DNA from: Opitutaceae bacterium TAV5
GTDB taxonomy: Bacteria; Verrucomicrobiota; Verrucomicrobiia; Opitutales; Opitutaceae
NCBI GenBank assembly: GCA_000242935.3
Contig: CP007053.1
Coordinates: 3,023,001 to 3,087,000 of the forward strand
Direction: 5' to 3'
Length of the DNA: 64,000 nt
A program made the translations under genes and the position numbers. Below the pieces are notes generated by a model. It was not told the origin of the DNA and ran no database searches. It worked only from the letters and a program-made list of their open reading frames with translations. Of this stretch, positions 15,980 to 24,535 are shown in pieces; the stretch's first letter is position 1, and every line of letters starts with the position of its first letter.

Positions 15980-16480
15980 ATGAGCAAACCTGCCTCGAAA
16001 AAGAAGATCACTTCACCCGCCATCACCAAGGCTTATCCGGTTTTGCTCGAGGACATCGGTCAGTTGCTGGAAGCCGCCCGCCGCTCCAGCGCGCGAGCGG
16101 TCAACGCACTCATGACGGCGACCTACCGGGAAATCGGCCGGCGGATCGTCGAGTTTGAGCAGGGCGGCAAAAAACGGGCAGGTTATGGGGCGGAATTGCT
16201 GGAGCAACTGGCACAAGATTTGACGGCACAATTTGGTCGAGGATTTTCCCGGCGCAATTTGCAGGATATGCGTTCACTGTATCAGGCATTTTCCCTTGAA
16301 CAGATTTGGCAGGCACTGTCTGCCAAATCTGTTTAGTCAGCAATAGGCCAGACACTGTCTGGCCAATCGACAGGTACTCAAAAACGGGCTATCCTGTCGA
16401 CTGGATCTTCGGCTCCGCTTCTTACCAACCTTGCCCGCGCCTTCCCGCTCCCGTGGTCGCACTACGTTCTCCTTATCCGT
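15980..16480 (+). pseudogene. Broken second DUF1016 (YhcG) copy
   Basis: The first 118 residues are a good DUF1016 N-terminal domain (TATYREIGRRIVEFEQGG, RGFSRRNLQDMRSLYQAF), ending at TAG 16334-16336. The same frame continues after the stop through SAIGQTLSGQ to AFPLPWSHYVLLI, which corresponds to the FPLPWSHYV core that normally follows in DUF1016 proteins. Similarity is then lost near 16480, where a DUF3592-like fragment begins. So the gene carries an in-frame stop inside a palindrome and lacks its nuclease domain. Its 5' leader (TTGAGGTTGAGCCTG at 15893) resembles the leader of the intact copy at 14278. Confidence 0.75.
16299..16364. repeat. Two perfect palindromes inside the DUF1016 pseudogene
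   Basis: AACAGATTTGGCAG (16299-16312), seven-base loop, perfect complement (16320-16333). Next GGCCAGACA-C-TGTCTGGCC (16346-16364). Both contain an ACTGTCTG/CACTGTCT core and encode QALSAKS- and QTLSGQS-like peptides. From memory, DUF1016 proteins often carry QTxSAKS insertions at this place, so these look like inserted palindromic repeat units. Confidence 0.8.
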
Positions 16481-16706
16481 CGTGCCCGGTCTCCCGGGCC
16501 GCAGCTACACCTCGGAAAACATTGCCATCGGCGGACGGCCGCTCGGCGCGGCGCCCGAGTCCGGTCCCGCGACCGTCTGGGTGAATCCCGTCAATCCCGC
16601 AGAAGCGGTTCTCTGGCGACGTCCTTCCGAAATGGTTTTCCTCGGGGTGTTTTTCGCCGTCGCCTGCCCGTTCTTCGCCCGCTTCGTCTGGACCCGGTAT
16701 GCCTGA
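16480..16706 (+). pseudogene. C-terminal fragment of a DUF3592-like membrane protein
   Basis: The frame reads VVPGLPGRSYTSENIAIGG, ATVWVNPVNPAEAVLWRRPS, then a membrane helix MVFLGVFFAVACPFFARFVW. The order Y-t-s-x-n-I, V-x-V-N-P-x-N-P-x-E-A-V-L, terminal membrane helix matches the end of DUF3592 proteins. The N-terminal half is missing and the frame is joined upstream to a DUF1016 fragment. It is best read as the remains of a gene cut by insertion or deletion. No start codon with a sensible context was found. Confidence 0.5.
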
Positions 16707-16746
16707 CCGGTTTTGTTGAACGGAATCTCATTCCTGCCCCGCCACC

Positions 16747-17373
16747 ATGAATTCCCCTGCCTCCGAACAGCCTGTTACCTTCCGGGGAAAAGTCATCGAA
16801 TGGGACAAGGCCAAAGGCTACGGTTTCATCGACGATGGCGGGCAGTGGCTGTTTGCCCACATCCGCGATTTTACGGAACGCCACAAGATTCCCGAAGCCG
16901 GCGACACGTTGATTTACTCCCCCGGCTCGGACGAACGGGGACGCCGCTGCGCCAAAAACATCCTCCAGCCCAACGACGGCGGACGCCTGCGCCCCGCCCA
17001 CCTGGTCATTGTTGCCGTGCTGCTCATCGCTCCCGGCATGGCGATCTGGCGGATGCTCCCGCCCGATCATGCCCGCCTGGCTACCGGGTGGGTGCTGCTT
17101 GCTTCCACCGTCACATACGGTCTGTACGCGTGGGACAAACGCTGCGCCCGGCGAGGGGAGCGGCGCATCTCCGAAAGGACGCTGCATCTGTGGGAACTCC
17201 TTGGCGGCTGGCCGGGCGGGTTTGTCGCCCAGCGTCGTCTGCGGCACAAATCATCCAAAACGTCTTACCGGTTCGTCTTCTGGCTGATTGTCCTGGTGCA
17301 TCAGTACCTGGTCATCGACTGGCAACTCGGCTGGCGTCTGTTTCAGCAGGCTCGCGCGTGGATCGGATCATAG
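16747..17373 (+). CDS. Cold-shock domain plus DUF1294 membrane protein
   Basis: 208 residues. Residues about 8-75 form a CSD-like OB fold (FRGKVIEWDKAKGYGFIDDG, WLFAHIRDF) that binds single-stranded nucleic acid. Residues about 80-200 are DUF1294: two membrane helices, the conserved YGLYAWDKRCARRGERRISE, then LHLWELLGGWPGGFVAQRRL with RHKSSKTSYRFVFW. The CSD-DUF1294 fusion is a known architecture. Its function is unknown; membrane association of a nucleic-acid-binding domain is the visible feature. Confidence 0.88.
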   Translation: MNSPASEQPVTFRGKVIEWDKAKGYGFIDDGGQWLFAHIRDFTERHKIPEAGDTLIYSPGSDERGRRCAKNILQPNDGGRLRPAHLVIVAVLLIAPGMAIWRMLPPDHARLATGWVLLASTVTYGLYAWDKRCARRGERRISERTLHLWELLGGWPGGFVAQRRLRHKSSKTSYRFVFWLIVLVHQYLVIDWQLGWRLFQQARAWIGS

Positions 17374-17483
17374 TGGCCGATGTAGCGGGCGATGGTCGCG
17401 GCGGCGGCGATTTCAGCCGTATCGGAAAACGCGGGGGAGGGAATGAATTGGGCAGGAGCCGGCATTCGGGACGCAGTCCGGTA

Positions 17484-17834
17484 TCACTCGCTCCGCGGCG
17501 GAGCCATGCTTTCGCCTTCGAAAACCGTCTCCGACTTGATGGCAAGCATGGCGCGGCCCTGATGCTCCCAAAACTCGGCCTCTCCGGCGGCATAGCGGGC
17601 TCCGGAAGCCGAACGTGCGCGAGGCAGCACCCACGTTTTCCCGTCCGACAGGCGTACCGTCACCCGGTCTCCGTCGCGGTCGAAACGCGCGGCCAGCAAT
17701 GCCCCCTGTGCGGAGCGGTACACGGTTTCGACGGGAGCGGACGCCGCATGCGAGCAGCCGGTCGTGTACGATGAAAAAACGACGGCGAGGGCCGTGAACA
17801 GGCAGAGGCTGAAAAGCGTTTTGAACGTTGTCAT
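17484..17834 (-). CDS. MliC-like lipoprotein (C-type lysozyme inhibitor family)
   Basis: About 116 residues from the ATG at 17832-17834. The hydrophobic N-terminus FKTLFSLCLFTALAVVFSSY is followed by TTGC, a plausible though imperfect lipobox, so it is probably a periplasmic lipoprotein. The mature part has VETVYRSAQGALLAARFDRD, the strongly conserved SASGARYAAGEAEFWEHQGR and AMLAI, the core of the MliC/PliC fold that inhibits C-type lysozymes. The usual second disulphide cysteine near the C-terminus is not present. Convergent with the DUF1294 gene. Confidence 0.75.
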   Translation of the reverse strand: MTTFKTLFSLCLFTALAVVFSSYTTGCSHAASAPVETVYRSAQGALLAARFDRDGDRVTVRLSDGKTWVLPRARSASGARYAAGEAEFWEHQGRAMLAIKSETVFEGESMAPPRSE

Positions 17835-18054
17835 GTACCGGCAAGTTTCACCGGCCGTCGCCTGCCCGGACAACCGGAAACCGGAAGACATTTTACGGGG
17901 ATGCGCCGGAGCCCGTCATCGAGTGGCGGACCAACCGTGGTCGCGGCGGCTCCGCGCGGACCGGAGGCGCGGTTTGCTCCGGCCCGAGGAGCAAGGCCGG
18001 CAACGGGCAGGCGTGCCTCCCCGAATAACTCCCCCCCGCCCCCGATACACGGCA

Positions 18055-18088
18055 AAATCCCCGCCCCCCCTCGGAGGAGGAGGCGGGG
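18055..18088 (-). terminator. Rho-independent terminator after small basic protein gene
   Basis: Read on the minus strand: CCCCGCC, TCCTCCTCCGAGGGGG middle, GGCGGGG, then ATTTT. A GC-rich stem followed by a short T run, 18 bases past the stop codon at 18106. Confidence 0.55.
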
Positions 18089-18105
18089 AGATAATCACAA
18101 GAGAA

Positions 18106-18249
18106 CTACTTCTTTTTGGCCACCGCGGCCTTTGCCTTGGTCGCCTGCTGCGCCGTGATGACGGCCTGTTTCTTCTGATTTACGGCATCCAGTTTCGACT
18201 GTTTTTGCGATGCCTGTTTCTGTGCGGATTTCGGAGATCTGTCGCCCAT
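18106..18249 (-). CDS. Small basic protein (MGDRSPKS... type)
   Basis: 47 residues, almost entirely Lys, Gln, Ala and Ser: it begins MGDRSPKSAQKQASQKQSKL and ends in AAVAKKK. I recall short, highly basic proteins starting MGDKSPKS in many bacterial genomes, of unknown function. It reads from an ATG at 18247-18249 to TAG, and a hairpin with a T run follows. Composition suggests a disordered, nucleic-acid-associated peptide; that is inference. Confidence 0.6.
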   Translation of the reverse strand: MGDRSPKSAQKQASQKQSKLDAVNQKKQAVITAQQATKAKAAVAKKK

Positions 18250-18434
18250 GACGGGTTTCCTTGGTTTGAGTTTCCTCGCCTTCGGGATGTTCGTTTCCCG
18301 CGAAGGCGTGGCTGGTTATCCCCGCGAGCCCGTCCCGTAGCAAGCCCCGTCGGTCCCGGGCGGCCCGGGCGAACCCGGGCAGGACAGGCTCGCGTCTGTT
18401 CGCGTCAGGCCCATCCTGCGTGTTCTTCACACCC

Positions 18435-19238
18435 ATGACCACTCCCGACTCGACCTACACTCTGGCGGTTTTTCTCGATCTGGAGAACATCGCCCGCGGC
18501 GCGCAGGACGCCCGCTTTCCCCAGTTCGATATCGGCAAGGTCTTCGAGCGCCTCCTTATCAAGGGCAACATCGTCGTCAAAAAAGCCTACTGTGACTTCG
18601 AGCGCTACAAGGACTTCAAGCGCCCCCTGCACGAGGCGGCCTTCGAGCTGATCGAGATTCCCCACGTCCGCCAGTCGGGCAAAAACTCCGCCGACATCCG
18701 CATGGTCGTCGATGCCCTCGACCTCTGCTACACCAACGACCACGTGGACGCCTTCGCCATCATCAGCGGCGATTCCGATTTCTCTCCGCTCGTCAGCAAG
18801 CTCCGCGAGAACGGCAAGACTGTCATCGGCGTCGGCGTGAAAAACTCCACCTCCGATCTCTTCATCGCCAACTGCGACGAATTCATCTACTACGACGACC
18901 TCGTGCGCGTCGATCCGCCCAGGGTCCGCTCGCGCGGCACGGCCTCTGCCGCCGGGTCCAAAGCCAGGCCCGCCGAACCCGTCGCCAAGCGTCCCGATCC
19001 CGCCAAAGCCATCGAGTTGGTCATGGCCACGGTCAACGCCCTCATCGACGAACGCGGCGCCGACGAAAGCATCTGGGCCTCGATGGTGAAGCAGGCGATC
19101 AAGCGTCAGAATCCCGGTTTCAACGAACGCGCTTACGGCTTCAGCGCCTTCACCGACCTGCTCCGCGAGGGCCAGAAGCGCGGCCTGCTCAAGCTCGAGG
19201 AGAAAGCCGGCAACTGGCAGGTGCGCCTCCCCGAATAG
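18435..19238 (+). CDS. NYN-domain (LabA/DUF88) protein with OST-HTH tail
   Basis: About 267 residues from the ATG at 18435. The NYN nuclease domain shows LAVFLDLENIARG (Asp), KKAYCDFERY, SADIRMVVDALDL and AIISGDSDFSPLVSKLRENG, the conserved acidic residues of a PIN-like RNase fold. After a Pro/Ala-rich linker, residues about 190-265 (ATVNALIDERGADESIWASM onwards) form a LOTUS/OST-HTH RNA-binding domain. The arrangement is a common bacterial NYN-LOTUS architecture, presumed to process RNA. Single gene, downstream of a divergent small basic protein. Confidence 0.88.
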   Translation: MTTPDSTYTLAVFLDLENIARGAQDARFPQFDIGKVFERLLIKGNIVVKKAYCDFERYKDFKRPLHEAAFELIEIPHVRQSGKNSADIRMVVDALDLCYTNDHVDAFAIISGDSDFSPLVSKLRENGKTVIGVGVKNSTSDLFIANCDEFIYYDDLVRVDPPRVRSRGTASAAGSKARPAEPVAKRPDPAKAIELVMATVNALIDERGADESIWASMVKQAIKRQNPGFNERAYGFSAFTDLLREGQKRGLLKLEEKAGNWQVRLPE

Positions 19239-19252
19239 GCTGTCGGCTGCGT

Positions 19253-19265
19253 AGGGTATTACCCT
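19253..19265. other. Small palindrome downstream of the NYN gene
   Basis: AGGGTA-T-TACCCT, 15 bases after the NYN stop codon. Possible weak terminator hairpin, without a T run. The rest of 19239-19520 shows no gene. Confidence 0.35.
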
Positions 19266-19520
19266 CGGTCCCTTCGTTCCGCCTGATCCTGACGGTACGG
19301 TGCCCGGTCGCGTCTGGCCAAGTTGTCCCAGGTGGTCGTTAACCGATAACCATAAAACGGGTTCCGTTTTCTGGTCTGTATAAATTTATCCGATACTTGC
19401 TTCCTCTACCGGCGACGGGCGCGGTGACGGACACGGCGTTGTATCGGGAGAATCGGGGCTTCACCCAACTATCGGGTGTCCGGGGGCCGCGATAACATGG
19501 TGTTCATCCATTATCACATT

Positions 19521-20996
19521 ATGAAAAACATGAACACCCTGCACACCCTTGTCGCAGCGATCGCATTTCCGGTCGCGCTCCAGGCTGTCGACTGGATCAA
19601 CGCCGATGTCGGCAACTGGACCGACGCCGCCAACTGGAACGGCAACCTGCCCGACGCCTGGGCTCACGCCTACATCAACAATGGCGGCACTGCCATTGTC
19701 GACGATGACGCGCGGGTGTCTTCGGCCACCACCTACGTGGGTACCAATGGCAAGGGCACCCTCATTATCAACAGCGGACAGCTCAACGCCACCTGGAATG
19801 TCATGATCGGCACCGAGGCTGGCGGGGAAGGTTTTCTCCAGGTCAACGGCGGCAAGGTGACCAACGGCTACGACAACAACTTCGTCATCGGCGGCAACGG
19901 CAGCGGAAAGCTGGAAATCAACAACGACGGCCACGTGGATTCCGACTGGGCCTTCCTCGGCGGCGAAATCTGGCGCAACCAGCTCCAGTCCAGCGGCCGG
20001 GGCGAAGTCGTCCTCAACGACAATGCCCTCTTCTCCAATACGAGCGGCATCGTGCTCAGCCCCGGCGCCACCGGCCAGTCCACGGTGACGGTCAACGACA
20101 ACAGCACGATGAGGACCAGTGGCAGCCTCTACCTCGCCTACGCGGGGCAGGGAGAAATGACGGTCAACGGCGGTCTCGTCTCCGCCGCCGACACGACCTG
20201 GGTCAGCGGCAACGGCGGCAGTTCGGGCGCGCTCACGCTCAACGGCGGCGTCTTCGAAACCACGCGCATCGCCAACGGAAACGGCACCGGCACCCTCACC
20301 TTCAACGGCGGCACCCTGCGGGCGCTGGCCAATCACGACAGTTTCATCAACGGCGTCTCCGGCATCACCCTGCTGGAAAACGGCGGCATCATCGACACCA
20401 ACGGCAAATCCGTGACGGTGAACAGCGCGTTTTCGGGTTCGGGCGGCCTCACCAAAATCAACGCCGGCACCCTGACGCTGAACGCCTCCTCCGGCATGGG
20501 CGCGCTGACGAACCGCGAGGGCATCCTCGCCATCGCCTCGGGCCGCACGATCGACGTCACCGGCGCGACCACGCTGGCGACGGGCAGCACCCTGAAAATG
20601 GAAGGTAATTCGGTTCTGGATACCGGACGGCTCGTTTTCGAAGCGTCTTCCCGCCTCGTGCTCGATCCGCTGGCGGCGGGGCTGCACGCAGGCGTCCTCG
20701 ATCTCGAAAGTCTGGACGGCGGCAAGATCGGCATCCTCATCCTCGGCTTCCAGGAGTTCGGTGTCGGCGAGAGCCTGGAGATTTTCTCCTTCGATTCCGT
20801 GGCCGGCCTTTACGGCACCGGTCTGGATGCCAACGACTACTTCGTTTTCGAAAACAGCCCGGACAGCAAATATGTGTTCACCTGGAAAGAGGGCGCGCTG
20901 GCTCTCACCGTCGTCCCCGAACCCTCGACCTGGGCGCTCGTTGTCGGGATCGGCAGCATCGGCTACATCGCCGCGATCCGGTTCCGGAAACGATAA
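19521..20996 (+). CDS. PEP-CTERM protein with T5SS/PEP-CTERM beta repeats
   Basis: 491 residues from the ATG at 19521, signal peptide 1-22 (ending VALQA). Residues about 40-300 consist of repeated strands such as GTLIINSGQLNATWNVMIG, EGFLQVNGGKVTNG, SGKLEINNDGHVDSD and SGALTLNGGVFETTRIANGN, matching the repeat shared by type V autotransporters and PEP-CTERM proteins; a beta-solenoid is expected. The C-terminus VVPEPSTWALVVGIG plus RFRKR is a complete PEP-CTERM signal. Likely anchored or released at the cell surface. It stands alone, not in a polysaccharide cassette. Confidence 0.87.
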   Translation: MKNMNTLHTLVAAIAFPVALQAVDWINADVGNWTDAANWNGNLPDAWAHAYINNGGTAIVDDDARVSSATTYVGTNGKGTLIINSGQLNATWNVMIGTEAGGEGFLQVNGGKVTNGYDNNFVIGGNGSGKLEINNDGHVDSDWAFLGGEIWRNQLQSSGRGEVVLNDNALFSNTSGIVLSPGATGQSTVTVNDNSTMRTSGSLYLAYAGQGEMTVNGGLVSAADTTWVSGNGGSSGALTLNGGVFETTRIANGNGTGTLTFNGGTLRALANHDSFINGVSGITLLENGGIIDTNGKSVTVNSAFSGSGGLTKINAGTLTLNASSGMGALTNREGILAIASGRTIDVTGATTLATGSTLKMEGNSVLDTGRLVFEASSRLVLDPLAAGLHAGVLDLESLDGGKIGILILGFQEFGVGESLEIFSFDSVAGLYGTGLDANDYFVFENSPDSKYVFTWKEGALALTVVPEPSTWALVVGIGSIGYIAAIRFRKR

Positions 20997-21024
20997 TACC
21001 GGTCTCCTGAAACCTCCGGATTTT

Positions 21025-21264
21025 TACACAAAGGCCGCAAAAAACGCAAAGTTCCAGGACGCCACCCCTTCGCGTCGGGTGTAGTCGGAAGTGATGGAAG
21101 CCGGATTGGCGGAAAACGTGGCACGGGCATCCCTGCCCGTGGACGGCGCAAAGCGCCGCCTTCCGGAACACGGGCTGGAAGCCCGTGCCACTTCATGGGC
21201 AAGGATGCCCATGCTACCTCTACTTCCGATTACACCCTTTCGCGACCTTTGCGGTCTTTGTGTA
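21025..21264. repeat. Complex nested inverted repeat with four inner hairpins
   Basis: The gap 20997-21391 has no gene. Outer arms TACACAAAGGCCGCAAA (from 21025) and its near complement ending at 21264. Next arms GGGTGTAGTCGGAAGT (21077-21092) and ACTTCCGATTACACCC (21222-21237). Inside are four hairpins in a row: 21122-21141 (CACGGGCA arms), 21145-21157 (GGCGC arms), 21169-21187 (CACGGGCT arms) and 21194-21213 (CATGGGCA arms). It lies between the convergent PEP-CTERM and MipA genes. Confidence 0.8.
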
Positions 21265-21391
21265 AAATCAGAGAGCGCAAAACACCGGCATAACCCTCTC
21301 CGATGATTTCTGTAATTATAATATAACTACATTTTATGGCGGAGCAGGCGGGAGGCTGCTGCGTCTCCGTCTCCTCCCTGGCCAACCCCGC

Positions 21392-22774
21392 TCAGGGCGA
21401 CCACTGGACGTAGATGTTGGTGAAATTGCTGCCGCCCTTGATGCGGCCAAACATCGACGACGTCTCGAAAATGCCCGACCGGTGGTGGATGCCCACGCCC
21501 AGCCACCAGTCCTTGAGCGCTTTTTTCCGGACCACGTCGCCGATATTCAGGTCGAGCGAGAAATCCAGGTAGTTGAGCAGGTTGCTCGTCCGGTAGCCTT
21601 TCCTGTGCAGGCTGGTTTCCTCGTACCAGGTGATCGAGTCGGTGTACGACATGCCCTCGGCAAAGCCGAAGCGTATCCGCCAGGGCAGGGGAAACGTGTA
21701 GTAAAATTTCACGGCGAGCACGTATTCGGTGGCGGCGTCTTGTGCGGACGACGCGTAGTGGTGCACGATGCCCGGCGTCAGATACACCTCGACCGGCAGG
21801 CCCATGAATTCCTCCGCCAGCGGGTGCCCGTAAAAGAGCGAGGTCATCATGATCGTCTTGTCCCCTTCGGCGACCTTGCCCGTCATCGCTTCCCCGATCG
21901 TGGCATCGGTGCCGAAACCCTGCGCCAGCCGCCAGTACGGGCGGATCGAGAGGGCCGAAGCCGAGGCCGGAGCATTGTTTCCGGACATTTCCGGAAGACT
22001 GAAAAAGCCCACGCCGAGAAACGCCTCCCATTCGAACCGCTCGTCCACCACCGGGCTGGACCGGGCCGGGTGGTCGAGCATCGACGCCTCGACGGAGCCG
22101 ATCAGGTAAAGGTTGCTGTAGAGATGACGGCGCATCTTCAGCCGCACGCGCATGTCGATGCCCGCATCCACGTCAAATTCGTCCATGCCGTAATAGTTGC
22201 TGTTGAACGACGACGTCTTCGCCCGCAGTTCCAGCTCCGGCTGAAATCGCCAGCCCGGCCACTCGATCCGCGTCCGCAACCGGGCGATGCCCTGCACATG
22301 GCCATCCACATCGCTCAGGATTTCCGTGTCCAGCCACCAGTCCGGCCGCAGCTGGAACGAGAGCTGCGCCCCCATGTCGAGCGCGTCGCTGCGGAGCTCG
22401 TTCTGGTATTCTTTCGGGATGTCGAAGAACCGGTAACGGGCGATGAAGTTGAGATCGACCTTTTCCTCGGACCACAGCCGGATGCCGCCTTCCAGGCCGC
22501 GGAGGAAAATGCGTTCACCTTCGTAGAAGAACAGCGGGACGATATCGGCGACGGTCTCGTCATCGGCCACGAAAGGCACGTCGGCGTAGCGCAGGCCCAT
22601 GGCCACACCCCATTCGCGCGCGGGCCGGGTCGTCTCGACCACGGGAACGGCTGCGGCGGCGGGCGAGGTTTCCGCCGGTTCGCCGGCCCCGGACGCGGCT
22701 GTCGCCGAAAGCGCCAGACCGGCGCAACCAAGGAGGCCGCCAAGCCGGCGCGTTTTTCCAGAATTCTTCTCCAT
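21392..22774 (-). CDS. MipA/OmpV family outer membrane protein
   Basis: About 460 residues from the ATG at 22772-22774. Signal peptide with a cleavage after SATAASGAG. REWGVAMGLRYADVPFVADD at the start of the mature part, repeated amphipathic strands (FNSNYYGMDEFDVDAGIDMR) and a C-terminal FTNIYVQWSP ending in an aromatic stretch are consistent with a beta-barrel of the MipA family (scaffolding of murein enzymes in E. coli). At about 430 mature residues it is longer than typical MipA (about 250), so it has extra loops or an insertion. Single gene. Confidence 0.7.
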   Translation of the reverse strand: MEKNSGKTRRLGGLLGCAGLALSATAASGAGEPAETSPAAAAVPVVETTRPAREWGVAMGLRYADVPFVADDETVADIVPLFFYEGERIFLRGLEGGIRLWSEEKVDLNFIARYRFFDIPKEYQNELRSDALDMGAQLSFQLRPDWWLDTEILSDVDGHVQGIARLRTRIEWPGWRFQPELELRAKTSSFNSNYYGMDEFDVDAGIDMRVRLKMRRHLYSNLYLIGSVEASMLDHPARSSPVVDERFEWEAFLGVGFFSLPEMSGNNAPASASALSIRPYWRLAQGFGTDATIGEAMTGKVAEGDKTIMMTSLFYGHPLAEEFMGLPVEVYLTPGIVHHYASSAQDAATEYVLAVKFYYTFPLPWRIRFGFAEGMSYTDSITWYEETSLHRKGYRTSNLLNYLDFSLDLNIGDVVRKKALKDWWLGVGIHHRSGIFETSSMFGRIKGGSNFTNIYVQWSP

Positions 22775-22974
22775 CGAAAATCTTGTGAGAAATCGGCCGG
22801 CTCCGGTCAAACCCGGGTTCCGGCTTGCGGTTTCAGCCAGACGCCTCAGCCCCTCAACCCTCGCCCGGCCCGTCCTGCTGCTTCGCGGAAGACAGAGGGA
22901 TTGTCAGGCTCGCCGCGATCCTTCACGTTCGGCTCTTTTCCTTTTCACGCATCCTTCACCACACCGTTCCCGCC

Positions 22975-23301
22975 ATGTCTTCTCTCTCCTGTCCGGCCTG
23001 CACACTCGATGACGTTCTCGAACACGCCGACCACTACGAATGCGCCACGTGCGGTCACGAGTGGCCGAAGGACGCGCCGGCCGAGGCCGCCCGCGTGGTC
23101 AAGGACGCCCACGGCACGCCGCTGGCCGATGGCGACAGCGTCGTTCTGATCAAGGACCTGAAGCTGCGCGGTTCCTCCCAGGTCCTGAAGCAGGGCACGA
23201 AAGCCAAAAACATCCGCCTCGTCGACGGCGACCACGAGATCGATTGCAAGATCGACGGCAGCCCGATGGCCCTCAAGGCCTGCTTCGTCAAAAAAGCCTG
23301 A
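22975..23301 (+). CDS. PhnA-type zinc-ribbon protein
   Basis: 108 residues from the ATG at 22975. Zinc ribbon Cys-Pro-Ala-Cys (6-9) and Cys-Ala-Thr-Cys (23-26), followed by the conserved PhnA domain: DSVVLIKDLKLRGSSQVLKQ, GTKAKNIRLVDGDHEIDCKI and the final ALKACFVKKA. Despite the name (alkylphosphonate uptake operon) the molecular role of the family is not established. Single gene, divergent from mipA. Confidence 0.88.
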   Translation: MSSLSCPACTLDDVLEHADHYECATCGHEWPKDAPAEAARVVKDAHGTPLADGDSVVLIKDLKLRGSSQVLKQGTKAKNIRLVDGDHEIDCKIDGSPMALKACFVKKA

Positions 23302-23391
23302 GCGGCGCCGGTCGCCCGGGGTGCTCCGGGTTCGATGTTCCGACGCCTGTTCTTTCCCGCCCCGGGAGTGTTCGCCCGGCGGCGCCGTCCC

Positions 23392-24210
23392 TCACAGCCT
23401 GCCGAAGTAGAGCCGTGTCCGGTAACGGAAGCTCACGCGGCCGTCCGCCTCCGCATGGGCCGCGAAGAGGTTGCGGAGAGCGGCCACAAATGCCTCGTGC
23501 CCCGGCTGCCCGGGGTTAGGCGCATAGGACGACGACAGGGAACGCCCGACGAGTCCGTCGAGGTCGAAGCGCTGTTCGTTGGCCGTCTCGATGCATTCAT
23601 GTCGTTCCGGTGCGAAAAACGCTGCGATGGCCGTCTCGTCGACGTTGGTGTGTTTCACCCGGCCATAGTCGCGGGCGTGTTGTTGCAGGAGTGCTTCGTA
23701 GCTGCGCAGGAAAGGCGTGGTGTCCGTCTCGCGTTCGTTCCAGACGAGGGCGACGTGGCCTCCCGGCCTGAGGATGCGTGCAAACTCGCGCCGTGCCGCC
23801 GCGTGGTCGAACCAGTGGAACGCTTGCCCCGCCGTCACCAGATCGACCGATGCTTCCGGCAAGGTCGTGGCCTCGGCCGTCGCTGCGACGCTCACGAACT
23901 CGCCTGCGCCGCGCGTACCGTTGGCGGTGCCGGCGGCATTGCCTGCCCCGTGTCCGCTGCCCAGCCACGCTTCGGCCGCTGCGCGCATGGCGTCGTTGGG
24001 CTCCACCGCGTACACACGCCTGACTAGCGGCAGGAGCAAGGCTGCAAGGATGCCGGTGCCCGAACCGACATCGGCCACGACGCTGGCGGGCGTCAGCCGC
24101 GCGCGTTCGCGCAGGGTTTCGAGCAGCGCCGCCGGGTAGGCCGGGCGATAGCGCACGTAGTTGGCCACGCGATCGGTGAAGCGGCGGGTGGAATCGGTGG
24201 CGGAGGGCAT
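23392..24210 (-). CDS. Class I SAM-dependent methyltransferase
   Basis: 272 residues from the ATG at 24208-24210. RFTDRVANYVRYRPAYPAAL at the start is a typical opening of the methyltransferase_11 family. SAM-binding VVADVGSGTGILAALLLPL, VYAVEPNDAMRAAAE, then ASVDLVTAGQAFHWFDHAAA and GGHVALVWNERE complete the Rossmann core. Full-length. A small-molecule substrate is likely but not identifiable. Single gene. Confidence 0.85.
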   Translation of the reverse strand: MPSATDSTRRFTDRVANYVRYRPAYPAALLETLRERARLTPASVVADVGSGTGILAALLLPLVRRVYAVEPNDAMRAAAEAWLGSGHGAGNAAGTANGTRGAGEFVSVAATAEATTLPEASVDLVTAGQAFHWFDHAAARREFARILRPGGHVALVWNERETDTTPFLRSYEALLQQHARDYGRVKHTNVDETAIAAFFAPERHECIETANEQRFDLDGLVGRSLSSSYAPNPGQPGHEAFVAALRNLFAAHAEADGRVSFRYRTRLYFGRL

Positions 24211-24262
24211 GGTGGATTGAAGTCCGGTAGTTTGAAGGAAGGTTCTGAAAAAAACATCTTTT

Positions 24263-24396
24263 ACCGCGAAGGACGCGAAGGACACGAAGAAGCAGAAAAA
24301 TGTGGAAATGGCGTATTTTTTTCCGAATCAAATAATTTTGTATCACCAAAGGAGCCTTGTTTTTGAGTTCTTCGCATCCTTGGCGTCCTTCGCGGT
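24263..24396. repeat. Inverted array of GCGAAGGAC-type units
   Basis: The gap 24211-24535 has no gene. Left arm at 24263-24289 repeats CGCGAAGGA with a period of about 9-10 bases; the right arm at 24370-24396 is its reverse complement with few differences. The 80-base loop is AT-rich. The last part of the gap (24440-24535) is unstructured G- and T-rich sequence. Confidence 0.75.
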
Positions 24397-24535
24397 CAAT
24401 TTTTGGAAACTCCCGTTTGAAATTGGACGTTGGCAGCGGGAAACGAGGAGAGCCGGGGGGGAGGGGGGGGACCTGGCCGAAGACGAACTTCAAATTTCCA
24501 ACTTCCAATTTCCAACTCCGGCGACCTTTCCGCCT

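Noticed and set aside
21482-23149. A 555-codon plus-strand frame opposite mipA
   Set aside because: Antisense to mipA, Arg/His/Pro-rich, no signal or domain.
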